In this document: one piece after another, positions 37,143 to 48,932 of the stretch | Layout: each line of letters opens with the position of its first letter | How positions within the stretch are numbered: the stretch's first letter is position 1 | Source: Phoronis australis | Lineage: Eukaryota; Phoronida; Phoronidae | Assembly (NCBI GenBank): GCA_002633005.1 | Contig: NMRA01000330.1 | Span: forward strand, 1 to 62,000 | Reading direction: 5' to 3' | Length of the DNA: 62,000 nt | The notes under the pieces: model-generated | Seen by the model: only the letters and a program-made list of their open reading frames with translations | Database searches by the model: none | Told to the model about the DNA's origin: nothing | Program-made: the position numbers and the translations under genes

Positions 37143-38378
37143 CACATTAAAGGCTGGGTGCGCGCATGGAGAGGGAGATGTAACACCCGTTGACACCTGG
37201 TCTAATATTAACTGTATTTTTGATTTCATAATGGAACTGTGTACCTGAATTAATGATGTAAACATTACTTCGTTCTCTTCAAAATGCCCACCAGAACACT
37301 GCCTCGTTCACTTCAAAATGCCCACATGAACATTGCTTCGTTCACTTCAAAATGCCCACATGAACATTGCTTCGTTCACTTCAAAATGCCCACATGAACA
37401 TTGCTTCGTTCACTTCAAAATGCTCACATGAACATTGCTTCGTTCACTTCAAAATGCCCACCAGAACACTGCCTCGTTCACTTCAAAATGCACACATGAA
37501 CATTGCCTCGTTCACTTCAAAATGCCCACATGAACATTGCTTCGTTCACTTCAAAATGCCCACCTGAATACAATTTCGTTCACTTCAGAATGACCTCCTG
37601 AACATTGCTTCGTTCTCGCTCTTCAAAATGCCCGCGTGAACATGGCATCCCTCACTTCAAAAGTATACTTGAACTAAAATACTTGTTTTCACTAAATAAA
37701 AAGAACAATAATTCGTACTGCGTTGTAACATCTATATCTCTCCATATGTAATTAAATTAAATTTTCAAAAAAATATTTTTTCTTGTAACGACTTTGCCGC
37801 TATTATTACTAAATTGTATTTCTCCATTTTTAGAATAAAACTACTTGAAAGAATACTGGTCTCACTCAGGGAGATTAAATCTCAACTATTTCAGTTCAAT
37901 TATTCATAAGTTTGAAATTGACACTTCATAAATAATTCCTGAACTTAAGAGTTATTTAAATTTCAGATTCAATTAAACCAATTGGCCCCGTAGTCCGATC
38001 ATTTTCCTTTCGATATTTTGCCACTATACTATGTTACATTGGAATTAAATTGTTGATTAATTAGACTATTTTCTGCTCATTTAAACGTGTCATAAACAGC
38101 GGGGTATCTGGCTGGTAAATTTGCGCTGCGATTCAACTGATATGCAGCGAGATATTGGAATTTCATGAAACAAACGCAGAAATGGAGGACACGTTTAAGC
38201 AAAATTAAGCAAATATTCTACGCATTATTTTGTATTTTTGCGTCCAGCTACTGTAAGTGGAATGAAATCGAGGGAAATATCTTGAGGAAAGAGACGGTTA
38301 AAAATAATAGACCACCAGTCTGAAGTTATGTAAATTGATTGCAACGCTGGTAAATACTGAATTCCTGTGTTAAGTTGG
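37143..38378 (+). repeat. Tandem segmental duplicate, copy 2 (after N)
   Basis: The 1236-bp counterpart of 36009-37141 has about twelve minisatellite units against about nine. Three 34-bp units (102 bp) account for nearly all of the 103-bp length difference. The sequence after the array differs by only a few bases. Unlike copy 1, it continues into unique DNA after GTTAAGTTGG. Confidence 0.9.
37260..37660 (+). repeat. 34-bp minisatellite, allele/copy 2
   Basis: About twelve units of the same 34-bp repeat as 36130-36430. The frame at 37367-37567 is this repeat translated and is not a gene. Confidence 0.9.
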
Positions 38379-39336
38379 TTTGTTTTTACTGTTTTGAGTA
38401 ATTATGTCTGAACTTCAGTGAAGTCAGACAATGCTCTTTTAGCTTTTGTTATTTGCTTTCGTGTCTAGTATACGTTCGGCCTGTGTGATTGACCGTACGT
38501 CTGTGATCACATGGTTTTTAATACTTGGTTACGAGAACAGTCCCGTCGTTTAGGATGAATATCAAAATGTTAAAAATACCGTTTCCTTTGTTTTCACCAG
38601 CTTAGAACCCACAGAGAGGCCCTTCAATAGAAATTAATCACTAAAAATGAAGTAGTTCGTAAATTATAGCCCTTTGTATATTTGCGTCTTGTCATCAGCT
38701 TTTCATACACAGTGAGGCAGTGGCGGCCATTTTGTTGGTGCGCTTCAGCAGAAATCCAAAAACAGTAAAAAATTCGAAATTTCATATTTCTGTTTGTAAC
38801 AGAGATAAAGTGAAAAATAAATAAATAAATTTTAGAAAAATTGTGTCATTTTGATAGATAGAGCACCATTTGGACACAAGTTGCTTCTAAATTGGGTTAC
38901 GTTAAAATTCTTTTTGTGAACTTTTCAACTAAGTGGACAGAGTATGCTAAAACCTCTGCACGTTTCACCAATTACAATATACAGTGTGAATGGCTCTCAT
39001 GCCTCAGTCTGAATGGCTCTCAATCCCCATGGTCTACAATGTATATTTTCATTGGAAGTGCCAAAGCTGGAAATCAAAAAAGCAAGGAAACCTTTGAGGT
39101 CTATTTTTCATCGTTAAAAACGGTCTAAAACCAAATGTGTGTCATTTGCTTATCCTGAAACAAAATGGATTTAACAATAATTTTATGTTATATTTTAAGA
39201 ACAAATCGCGGAGGATTCGGTGTTTTGAGACTTTGGTTATTCAACGTAACCTGAAATCTCTCAATTCCTGACGCGCCTCTATGCGGCTAAATAGCCTTTT
39301 CTGAATGAGCAGTCTCGATACTTCCAACCGAGCATG
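38379..39336. other. Intergenic, no gene seen
   Basis: The 78-codon frame at 38892-39128 has no domain, splice context or codon bias. Nothing else was recognised. Confidence 0.5.
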
Positions 39337-39571
39337 CAGAGGCGGATCTACAGGGGGGGTTCAGGGGGTTTAAACCCCCCCTCGGGACAGGATCAAAAAT
39401 AAAAACTGGTAAAAAATCGCCAGAAAAACGAAATTAGCTACTAAAAATCCCAAAAAATCTTACACGGGAGGAGGGAAACCCTCTCGCGACCTTCCTTCCC
39501 CTCGGCGCTACGCGCCTCGGATTCTCTCGAGGCCTAAACCCCCCCTTACTGAAATCGTAGATCTGCCACTG
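39337..39571. mobile_element. hAT-like MITE with GCATG flanks
   Basis: The ends CAGAGGCGGATCTAC and GTAGATCTGCCACTG are terminal inverted repeats with two mismatches. GCATG abuts both ends (39332-39336 and 39572-39576), a perfect 5-bp direct repeat consistent with a target-site duplication. Subterminal GGGGGGT/ACCCCCCC tracts are also inverted. 235 bp, no coding capacity. Confidence 0.7.
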
Positions 39572-39923
39572 GCATGTGACGACATAAGAAGTGTTCATCA
39601 GGCCAGCAGTAGTCAGTGGTGGAGGATATTTCGTATTTTAAAGAGGAACTTGAGCATTTTTAAAATTAACAGTGCGTTTTGTCTCTTGCGTAAGCGATGT
39701 CAACGAAGTTGACGACATTGGCTGCAGTGTTGATTAGCTCGGGTCAACTGGCTAAGACATTTGATTGGTTTAAAAGCCAGAAGTTGTCATTGAGAACCAA
39801 TGAGACAGCTTAAACGGTTGTCCCTGCGAGTACGGGTGCCGATTATGTACGAAATAGCTCCGGCTTGACTTGAGCGAGCTATACCGGCGTCTGCAGAATT
39901 CGCGGGACTTGGCCAGTGGACCT

Positions 39924-39964
39924 ATGGCTGCCGAGGCTGTGCGACTCGAAAATCTAGATGAATC
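39924..39964 (+). CDS. Possible isolated first coding exon
   Basis: An ATG in a good start context opens MAAEAVRLENLDE and reaches a plausible donor GTGAGG (39965) in a locally CG-richer stretch. This is how a first exon would look, but I cannot find its downstream exons, and without splicing the frame stops at once. Treat it as a weak candidate. Confidence 0.15.
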
Positions 39965-40638
39965 GTGAGGTTCCGTTTTTAATCGACTTTTTAGTTTCCG
40001 TGTGTTGGAAAAACCGTTTGGAGAAATTTGGAGTAACTACCAGCTACAGTACCAAGGTCAATGTAAAAAAATAGATTCCCCTTTCACTAGTTGCCGATAC
40101 ACTGCTTATGACGTCAGACGCACCGGAGTAACCTTTCCAGTTTACCTGGAGCAGTTGAGCGCGAATTGGCTTATTGATTTTAAGAATTAGTAAGCCAGGT
40201 AATGAAATGCTTATTTTATTAGCGTTGGCCTCGTGATTTGTGCTTTAAGAGCCTGAAGGCCGCCTAAGAGAAAGTGTTTTAAAAAATATTTGACATATGG
40301 TCACAAACCTCTGATGTTTGATAACAACCAAATTTTCGTTGTAACATGTTTTCTTTTCATCAACTCTTATTTTAATTTTTACAATCAGAAATTAAAAGCT
40401 ATTTATATAAATGAAAACGCAATCACTGGCTTGATAGCCTTTTTCGCAAAAAAACAATGGTCAGTTGGAATCGCATGCATGTCCCTAGTTATTTCAATGT
40501 TGATTTTTGCTAAAAATGGTCAAAATGGCTGCACGAAAATTGTGCTGGTGGTGTTGTAACTGTAGACGATGCCGGAAGTGAGACTGTGGTGAACTTATGT
40601 TCTCGTCATTTTGTTTTGGAACAGAGCAATCCCGGTAG

Positions 40639-41242
40639 CGCGCTGGTTCCCTGCCTGCTTAGCCCAGCCAGCACGCAGGTATCACGCAGTGGCACGCGCT
40701 TTAGCATTGGTCGATGGACCTCGGCAGTCACTGGTTAGCTTTACAACACCGTGACTCAAAAAATAGCAGACTGTGAACAATTTTTAGCCTTGTCATGCAA
40801 GTGACGTAGCAGCAACTATTTCGTTTCTGCAATGATAATTTAATAGCCGCGTGCTTGAAGCCCATACATGTAGGCCTACAATAAACACATATCTGGCCGA
40901 TTTAACCGGTGTGTTATTCATACTGTATGAATACAGGACATTATCGTAAACAAAAGTCATCGACAGTAGAAAGATGCATTCCGAAAAGGCTCAATCACAA
41001 TTTCTGGGATTCACATTTCCTGAACATAAATTTTTTAAAGCACCGATTTGTCTGTACAACAGACCACATTTACACTTCAGTCCATCAGTCATGCTAGTTT
41101 GTTTGCGTAAAGCGCTGCCTGTTGAGAATTTGACTAGCCAATCAGAAACGCCGGTGTAAAAAAATTCACGAGGAAAATTAAGTGATACCTGCGTGCTGGC
41201 GCGGCTAACGGCCCACATAGCGGCACGCAGGGAACCAGCGAG
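40639..41242. mobile_element. Mutator-like non-autonomous element with 9-bp duplication
   Basis: The left end CGCGCTGGTTCCCTGC and the right end (complement CTCGCTGGTTCCCTGC) are inverted repeats with one mismatch. Both arms carry a second shared block, CAGCACGCAGGTATCAC, further in. TCCCGGTAG occurs directly outside each end (40630-40638 and 41243-41251), a perfect 9-bp target-site duplication, the length typical of Mutator-like elements. The 604-bp interior has no transposase; its open frames (40909-41329) are chance. Confidence 0.8.
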
Positions 41243-42006
41243 TCCCGGTAGTGACGTATGTAATTTCTTGGAGTTTACAATGAGACTTCTAACTAAGTAA
41301 TGAAAGTTTGAAAAGTGATGTCTGTGCATAAGAATTCCGATTGCGAAAAAGATTCGACGTTACAATATAATCTACGGTTACAGTAACTGAGTCAGTGTTT
41401 AGATTTCAGTAACGCCTCATTGGCTTGGTACACGCAAAGATTACAGATTGCAACGAGATCGGATTACAGCAGTTTAAATTTAATTGAATTTCAATTAAAT
41501 TGAATTTGAGGTATTAAACTGAATTTACTTGTTATATCACATGATTAACGTCAAACAAAAGAACCGACTGAAGTAAAAATTATACAAAATTGGAGATTTG
41601 CCTTGAAATTAAAGAATTTGTCAAAATACAGTAGACACACGTCCTTTCATCACATCCATTCCAAGAAGCCAAATAAATGTAGGTAGGCCTACTAGCAAAA
41701 TAATCCCTATTATCTTTCAGAACTTGGACACTTTCTTCTCTGGTTATGTAGCATAAGAATTCTAATTAAAATTTGAAATATAAATAGATATATAACTGAT
41801 CCCCAAAATCTCTGTTGAATTGAACCAGAGAATATTAGAAAGATGTCTTAACGGTGCAATAAACATTGTATTTTGTTAAGAACAACTTTTGACTTAGGAC
41901 ACTTAAAGTATGTCTTACCTTGTTCCTCATTCAAGTTAGGGATACGTTTCAGTCTCGAGAAGAACTGAAACTTCATTGCGGCAATACCCGGATATAACGT
42001 GCCCGT

Positions 42007-42062
42007 ATTTTGAGAACCAGTTTGCTGCCCGTTATTCAGTGGAGAAAATTGGTTCTCAAAAT
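42007..42062. repeat. Hairpin with 13-bp perfect arms
   Basis: ATTTTGAGAACCA (42007-42019) pairs perfectly with TGGTTCTCAAAAT (42050-42062) across a 30-bp loop containing ATTCAGTGGAGAAAA. A diverged relative with the same loop motif occurs near 56010-56065, so this belongs to a dispersed inverted-repeat family. Confidence 0.6.
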
Positions 42063-42944
42063 CATCAGCTGGTTATCATGGCAGGTTAGTGTCAGCCACC
42101 CAAGCAATATGGCCGCCAAAGGAATGTCAGTCGTTTCATTGTAACCGATTTAAATTAAAAAGCATGAGAATGAATGCCACGACGTTCGTTTGGTTTTGAA
42201 ACAGTTTTAAAAACTGCCACAGCCCAAAATGCATGTCATTGGTTCTGTTATGACTAACGTTATGAAAGGTATTCTTTGCACTTCATTTTTAAATTTCAAA
42301 GAACAGACTTTAAAGGGAATCATTTATAATCTCAATTCATGAGATTTTCAGTGTAACTACATGTACGCGTCACAAAATCTTTTATGAAATATTGACGAAC
42401 AAAATCAATTCATTTTCGAAGTCACCTTCTTCAACATTGAAGTCCCACCTTGACAAACCTTGACCTCTTGGTAAACACTGTTCTCCATGCTAAGCTTTCT
42501 GGTCGGCAATAAAATTCAAACTTGCCACACCAGTCATCTTAAAAAACGACGCTAAACAATCTCGAACAAACTTATTATCTGTTTAACACGGCAATACAAA
42601 TGTATTAAATTTAAAATTACAATATTTGTCGTTTTATAATGTGAATTCGTATAACGACTAAGAAGTTTACAAATTAATGTCAACGTTTAATTTCAATTAA
42701 CCACTTGGTAGATTCAAATTTCATTTCTGTCAAAGGATTATTACGCAAATGCACAGTTTCTCAAGGACAAATTTTGGAAAGACATCTTTTTGGATTCTCA
42801 TACCTAACAATATTATAATTTACATAAGGAGCAAGGAAGTTCAGCTTCGTGTGACAACCATTTTTAAGCTTAGTCAACAAGGTTTCCCTAGGATGAGTAA
42901 TTTGCTTGAAAGTATTTAACGAGTAATGTTTGAATATGGTAAAT

Positions 42945-43075
42945 AAAAAGGTTGAATATTATTTGCCAAGCCTGAATAATATTGGCCAAAAAAGCTTGAA
43001 TAATATTGTTCAAGCTTGATAAATATTGGTCAAGCTTGAACAATATTGATCAGACGTACTTTCAAGCTTGAAAAA
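42945..43075. repeat. CAAGCTTG / AATATT palindromic array
   Basis: A unit of about 20-25 bp built from two palindromes, CAAGCTTG and AATATT, recurs about five times with variants (GCTTGAATAATATTG, CAAGCTTGATAAATATTGG, CAAGCTTGAACAATATTG). No coding potential. Confidence 0.7.
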
Positions 43076-43238
43076 GGTTACTGTGTAACAATTATTTAAG
43101 CTTGTCGAATGTTATTTTCTATGTTAAACCGATGTGATAAAGTTTAATTTAAAAACCGCTAAAACATGTTCTGGTGTTAAACAGATCAACATACATCACA
43201 GGCGTATTGGCTGTTTCAAGAGAACGTCACGCATTCTT

Positions 43239-43504
43239 AGCATGGGCGCACCCAATGGGGGCTCGAACGAGCCCCCCCAATTTGGCGAATTGAGCAAAAC
43301 GGTCCGCCTCAGAAAAACAAAAAGTCCGGGTAAACGAGACAAAAATCCACAAATCCAGGAGAAGTAGGCGCAGATGCACAATTCGTGGGCCTCAACCTAG
43401 TGGCTCCGTTTTTTTTTAGTTCTCGTTAATTTCTTTTAGTAAAATGTCCGGATATCGAAAAATTCGAGCCCACCCTTAAATTTTAGGCTGGGTGGGCGAA
43501 TGCT
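43239..43504. mobile_element. MITE, GGTCCGCCT family, copy 2
   Basis: The ends AGCATGGGCGCACCC and GGGTGGGCGAATGCT are imperfect inverted repeats. The interior shares ACGGTCCGCCTC, CAAAAAGTCCGGGTAAACGA and TTCGAGCCC with 35781-36034. The frames at 43134-43381 are repeat sequence. Confidence 0.65.
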
Positions 43505-44076
43505 TAGCCATAGTTTAAATTGAAGTTGGTTTAAAAAATCACTTGGAATTCCTCTGACGACCGTATTTTCATGGAGACTGGAACGAACCCATCGCGACAA
43601 GCAACTCATTGATACGCGATCTGAACGAAATAACAGCATCTCACTACGTTTAAAGCCTAGAAGTAGTTCCTAATCTCAGTAAGGCACAAGATGAAATAAG
43701 TTTTATAACAGTAAGTGTCGAGGATTTAAATTTAATAAAGAGGTATTTAACTTTTCACCAAGTGACATGTATCGATTTTTATTGCAAAAAGGCTAAAGAG
43801 GTGTATTCTATGACTTGAGTGGTGAAAGTACAAAATTTTGTTACTCGTCGGACACGTTACATCGGTCGACATTCATTTTCCACAACATTTTTAATAGTGC
43901 TGCGACGATTCGACGACTTGTCGCCGACATGGTCGCTAATAGCATAGAACCGAAATCGATTCCATTAGATAATAAAATCGATTTTGTGCTTTCGCTAAAA
44001 ATTTGAAAATTTGCGTAAATGAGGCGACGCACGTAAATCTTTATCTAGCATTGCTACACAATTAAAAAGTCACATA
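43505..44076. other. Intergenic, no gene seen
   Basis: Only short overlapping frames on both strands. Confidence 0.5.
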
Positions 44077-44397
44077 CAGTGGCGGATTTTTTTTTGGGGG
44101 GGGGGGGGGCAAGGGGGTCATGGCACCCTCCTAAAATTCTCCCAGATTCCATTTGGCAGTTTGAGGTGAAAATTGCTGACTGGCATTTGCGCGCACCTAG
44201 GGTGCCTCGGGTGCTAATGCACAATGAATAGCCTTGAGCAAACCCTGTTTACCCATTTTTTGGTAATAAGGTCCACAAACCCAAGAGTTCAAGACCCCCT
44301 ACATCCCTGCATTTTAGCCAGGGTTTGTGCATGGGGCGAAATTGTGGTTATTCCTGTGCACTTGCCCCCCTAACTCAAAATCCTAGATCCGCCCCTG
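44077..44397. mobile_element. hAT-like MITE, copy with internal extra sequence
   Basis: It starts CAGTGGCGGATTTT and ends CCTAGATCCGCCCCTG, the same ends as 29188-29350. It shares CTCCCAGATTCCATTTGGCAG and CTAACTCAAAATCCT (the former split across two lines). Between these lie about 170 bp absent from the 29188 copy, plus a G homopolymer. The flanks ACATA and ACATT agree at 4 of 5 positions. Confidence 0.65.
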
Positions 44398-46642
44398 ACA
44401 TTAACAGGGCAGTCATCTTGGCCGAACGCAACCATTCGTAGGGCAGCGTCATCTGTTGTCCCCTAAAGAAATGAATCCACCATCTTTTGATCAGGTCTCA
44501 TTGGCAATCACAGCAAACAACCTTGCCAGTATTCAGCGACAATTTGACTCAAAACCGATTCGGAATCAAGCCTAAAAGTGGAAACGGTTTCCGATTAATT
44601 GACTTCAAGAGTCCGATTGCTACCTCTATTTTTAATCTGAATTGTTTCGGCAGCCGGAATGACTGTCCGGCATTGATTCATCGTAACTCACTGCATGCAA
44701 ATGGTGTGTTTTGTGTGAATCTGGAAAATTTCGTGAATCTGCTCATTTATTGAAGTTGTCGACTATACTTGTGGTAGTCGTAAAAGATGGGAAATATATT
44801 TCACTTCAGAATCAGTTTTATTGGTCTTTGTGCAATTTTGGGAAGTTTTTGGCCAACTTAGACATTTTTCATATTTTCAGGTTTTGTACACTCCGTATAA
44901 AAAGAGTTTGAGGTAGCTGAACCTGAATTTTCATGCCCAAAACCAACAAAAATGTTGGGTGCCACCTTGATCGGCCCAGATATTCGAATAAAACGTCAAC
45001 CATACAGTGCGTTTTGTACCTTCGCGAAGGAGGAGTCTTGAATTTAGGAAGTGCGAGTCTATTCACCGGAAAAAACCGAGGCGCGCGCACCAGCACCAGC
45101 GCTGTGTTTAACCAATTTTGTAATTAAAGGTAACTTAATACCTGCAGTAGGACGTCTCCGATATTCGTCAAAACCATACAACATTAAGCGAAGTTATGAA
45201 GACTTCATTTATGATAGCCGAATTCCCGGGATAAAAGATAACGGCAGTTATTTTCAAGACATACTTTGGTAGGTAACATAAACAGAATTCGCAAGTTTGT
45301 ACAAAACCGTTGAAATAACGGCAAATTTACCCTTTTCTCGAACTCCTGCCCCAGGGAACAAAAACGTCGAGGTTCCAGATGAGAAAACGTTTTTATGAAT
45401 AAGCAAGAATTACTCTATTATTATTTATAACTACACAATTATTTATTATGAATATTTGCATTTTCTTCTAAAAATGTTATCTGGCATTTCTTTTTCTGCA
45501 CCCAATTTGTTGGTATATTTGATAGTTCAATCTAGGCTGTTAACTTAAAACCAAAAACATCGAAGGTATTTATACCACTTTAAACTATTAAATAAACAAG
45601 AAAACAACATTATGAAGTAACAAAACTATCCTAGCGAGGCTTATTTGTAAAACGTTATTGACTATTAGTACAAAAGCGTCCAGTTTCGAGTCTCTTGCGA
45701 CTTATTTTTCATGCAGACAAAAGTTAGTCAAAATATCTGACAGAACATACCAGCTTTTTACATTTTTGGACGGTGACAGGTTTTTAACCTAGAGAGAGAT
45801 GATGTAATCGAGGAAGAAAATTTGGCAGTTTTCTTGTCCTTTGGCAGTAACCTTCAGGTGTAAATCTCCCAGAAGTATCCCTCACGTAAGCATACCGCTA
45901 CAATTTCCTCCTAACAACGTGAGGAAAATCAAAGTCGGAGATCGTCTCTTTGTGCGTGTACAATAGACGGAGACGTCATTTTGTCATTCCTTTAGTAAGT
46001 GCTCTGTACAGTCTGAATAGTATTGACGGGAGAGGTGGAGTATCGTGACAATAGATCCATTACCCGTCGGCACCACTATGTCTGCAAACCTCTCGTGAGT
46101 TTTCACTTGTCCAAAATCAGGGAACAATAACACGATAAGGACTGGGCTGTAATTTTTAAATGTGCAACAGAGATAATGAGAGTTGCAGGAAGGTCGGGCA
46201 CGCGAGCGGCTATAGCCTCCGTGTCAAGATATATGTTGGTAAATTGAGCAGACATTTTGCTCTTGTTACAAAAGTGGGCATATTCAATGACTTGGCAGGA
46301 TTATGCTAAATTCCCACAATCGGGTCGGAACATTGACAGCGCGGTAAACGTACGCGTTACGTAATTTCACATAAAAAGAACCAATGAGTTTTATTTTGAA
46401 ACACAACTTCCGTAGTGAAAACTAAACAAAATATTTATTTCTAGTCCGTAATAGTTTTCTCTCACTTTTTAGCACTGTAAGTAAATAAGGTCAATTCTTT
46501 TATAAGCTAAGTTTCTAAATGAACTAAGATTGCACACAGTCACTGTGCATGCTTAAGAAATAAAAATAGTTATCTATAAAGTTTCAACCATACTTGAACC
46601 AGGAGTGACCTAAATGTTAAAGCTGCGTTCCGCCGTGCGGTT
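44398..46642. other. Intergenic, no gene seen
   Basis: Frames at 44487-44911 and 44933-45272 overlap on both strands without coding signatures. No repeat was recognised. Confidence 0.5.
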
Positions 46643-47016
46643 TAGCTGACTAAAATGAAAATCGAATTAGGTCTTTTACGCTCATCAAATCGGTCCTATA
46701 ACATTCCTTGCCGTGGGAGTCCATTTCGTTTGCGCTTAACAACTAAAGTCATGAGCAATGCGCCACTTTCGAATTCGCAATTCTAGGGTTGGCTTCAGTA
46801 CCCTAATATACTCCGAAGCGTTTTCTCGAGTCGCAGGTGGTTTCGATGTTCTTATTGTTAACGGAAATTAAACTCCGAAGGGTTTTCATGAGCCGCTGAT
46901 GGTTTCGATGTTTTTGTTGGTAACAGAAATAGAATCCTATCACGGTAACGAATACTGTTAGACCAACTTCATGATTCAGTAAAAGACTTCATTCGATTTT
47001 TGATTTTAGCCAGCTA
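46643..47016. mobile_element. TA-flanked MITE (GCTGACTAAAA ends), copy 1
   Basis: The left end TAGCTGACTAAAATGAAAAT and following CGAATTAGGTCTTTTA are mirrored at the right end (complement TAGCTGGCTAAAATCAAAAA, then TCGAATGAAGTCTTTTA). That makes long inverted repeats of about 35 bp bounded by TA, as in Tc1/mariner-derived MITEs. A roughly 64-bp segment (CTCCGAAG to TGGTAAC) is tandemly duplicated inside. A second copy lies at 50882-51174. Confidence 0.75.
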
Positions 47017-48702
47017 TACTGCGCTATATGAAAGGTCAAGTGCTAGACAAAAGTTTCACTTGAAAATATTTGCATATAGTTGAATTATGCTATCAAAGGG
47101 ACCTAAACAACCAAAGATTCTCAAACACAAATAACCACACTTTCCACTTAGTCTCGGAATTTTTTCAACTATTGCAAGGAAAAACCGTAAGACGTGTAGG
47201 AGTGAGACGCGGGAATTTTTCTCTTCTGTGCGAAAGCTTTATCAGAACTCTATGTGGCTTCTTATTTCTAATACTACGGATTGCTCTGCACATGCCTTGG
47301 CAGCGCCCTCATACGACCAGAGGGGCTGAACGTTGACATTATGAGTAATGTATGCACATTCTTCTCAAAATCAACATAAAACTACCATGCCAACCGTGTT
47401 TTTAGTTTTCTGTGCCACAAATGAAACTCGTGTCTCGACTTGTTGACAGTACAATGACACTGGTTTGACCCAATTAACGGAAAACGTCACGTTACAGAGA
47501 GGGTAATATCAGGTGTCTTAGAAATTCGTTGACAAATGTTTATTGAGAAAAACACATAAAATAAGAGTAGATCCCAGAAAGCCATGGAAACCATCATATA
47601 TGGTAATGAACAAAGTGACAAAAAGTTTGCTTGAAACCACTTCTGCAAGATCCCGTCCCAAGAACACGGTACTGGTGAAATTTTAAAAAGCGTAAACCAG
47701 ATTCTCAATAAATAATTTGTGTTGCGTAACCAATATTACAATGCTCCTGTGAGCAAACCACGTCGTAGGTTTTGGTTAGGGCAATCTGCTTAACGACTAT
47801 AATCAGTTCACAATACTGATGAAAGACCGGTGAAAAAAACGCCGGACATGACTGGTTGATTATTATTCTGTAGCATGACTTCAACCAAAACTGTTGGACC
47901 ATTTCCAAAAAGGGTAAATAACCACCGGTAGAGCTAGGAGACAAAGGAATTTGAAAATTCCTTCAGTGCGGCACCAAAGTTTAGCTCAAAGTAGTAACCA
48001 ATACATAATGAATGTCTCCCAATTTTAGACGGTACCCATGTCAGCTATATATATGTCGTCCATGTCGACTTCATAGTCCGAAGCGGATGAGTTTTTGACT
48101 TAAGTAATCTATCATGTTCTTTAACGACATCGATTCCTACACTGCTTCTACTTGGAAGTTATTTCTTCAAAATGGCGCCAATACTCGGACGATCACGACC
48201 TCATCATCGAATATCAAACTGTCGTACCGTACTCTATGACCTCAACTCGATCTTTGCGTCTGGGAACCAGGCCATGCAACCAACCACCCAATGATGCTGA
48301 GTCCACGGATTGTCAAAGTCGATTTTAAATATTTTTACATGCACTAGCTGAGAAGTGTTCCCGAAGCTCGTTTACAGTTAAGCAACAATTGTGATAGATA
48401 ATAAATAACACCAGACAAGACTGAAAAAAACACGATATGTGAAACTGTAAATTGGGTGACAATCTGCCAATACACGTGCATAGGTATATTAGATAAAGCA
48501 AAAGCTGAGGAAATCGAATACTGACAAAACATAACTATAAAGATGAGAGATGAGTAAGGACATACACATGTCGATCTACATTGACTAAGCCTGCAAATGC
48601 GTGAAAGTTGTACAAAACTGCTATTTTTAATTTCATTTCCAGTTTTTATCTCTTCAGGTCTCTTTCGTCATCATTGTAACATAGTGGCTGTGCGGAATTT
48701 TG
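47017..48702. other. Intergenic, no gene seen
   Basis: The 88-codon + frame at 47070-47336 and minus frames at 47487-47944 show no domain or splice context. Confidence 0.5.
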
Positions 48703-48932
48703 GTGAAACTGGCCCTAGAATTCCAAGATCATAACTTTGAGAACACGGGTGAAACTGGCCCTAGAAGTCCAAGATCATAACGTTGAGAACACAGGTGAAA
48801 CTGGCCCTAGAAGTCCAAGATCATTACTTTGAGAACACGGGTGAAACTGACCCTAGAAGTCCAAGATCATAACTTTGAGAACACGGGTGAAGCTGACCTT
48901 AGAAGTCCAACATCACTACTTTGAAAACACTG
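48703..48932 (+). repeat. 46-bp minisatellite, five units
   Basis: Units start at 48703, 48749, 48795, 48841 and 48887, each close to GTGAAACTGGCCCTAGAAGT followed by CCAAGATCATAACTTTGAGA and ACACGG. The period is exactly 46 bp; the last unit is the most diverged. Confidence 0.93.

Larger units (their letters stand above)
41252..43238. other. Intergenic with palindromic repeats
   Basis: No gene seen. A short AT palindrome (TTTAATTGAATTTCAATTAAA) lies near 41480. A hairpin at 42007-42062 and a CAAGCTTG array at 42945-43075 are listed separately. Confidence 0.5.

Noticed and set aside
37367-37567. 66-codon repetitive frame with HEHC-type periodicity
   Set aside because: It is the 34-bp minisatellite read through; no non-repeat coding sequence surrounds it.
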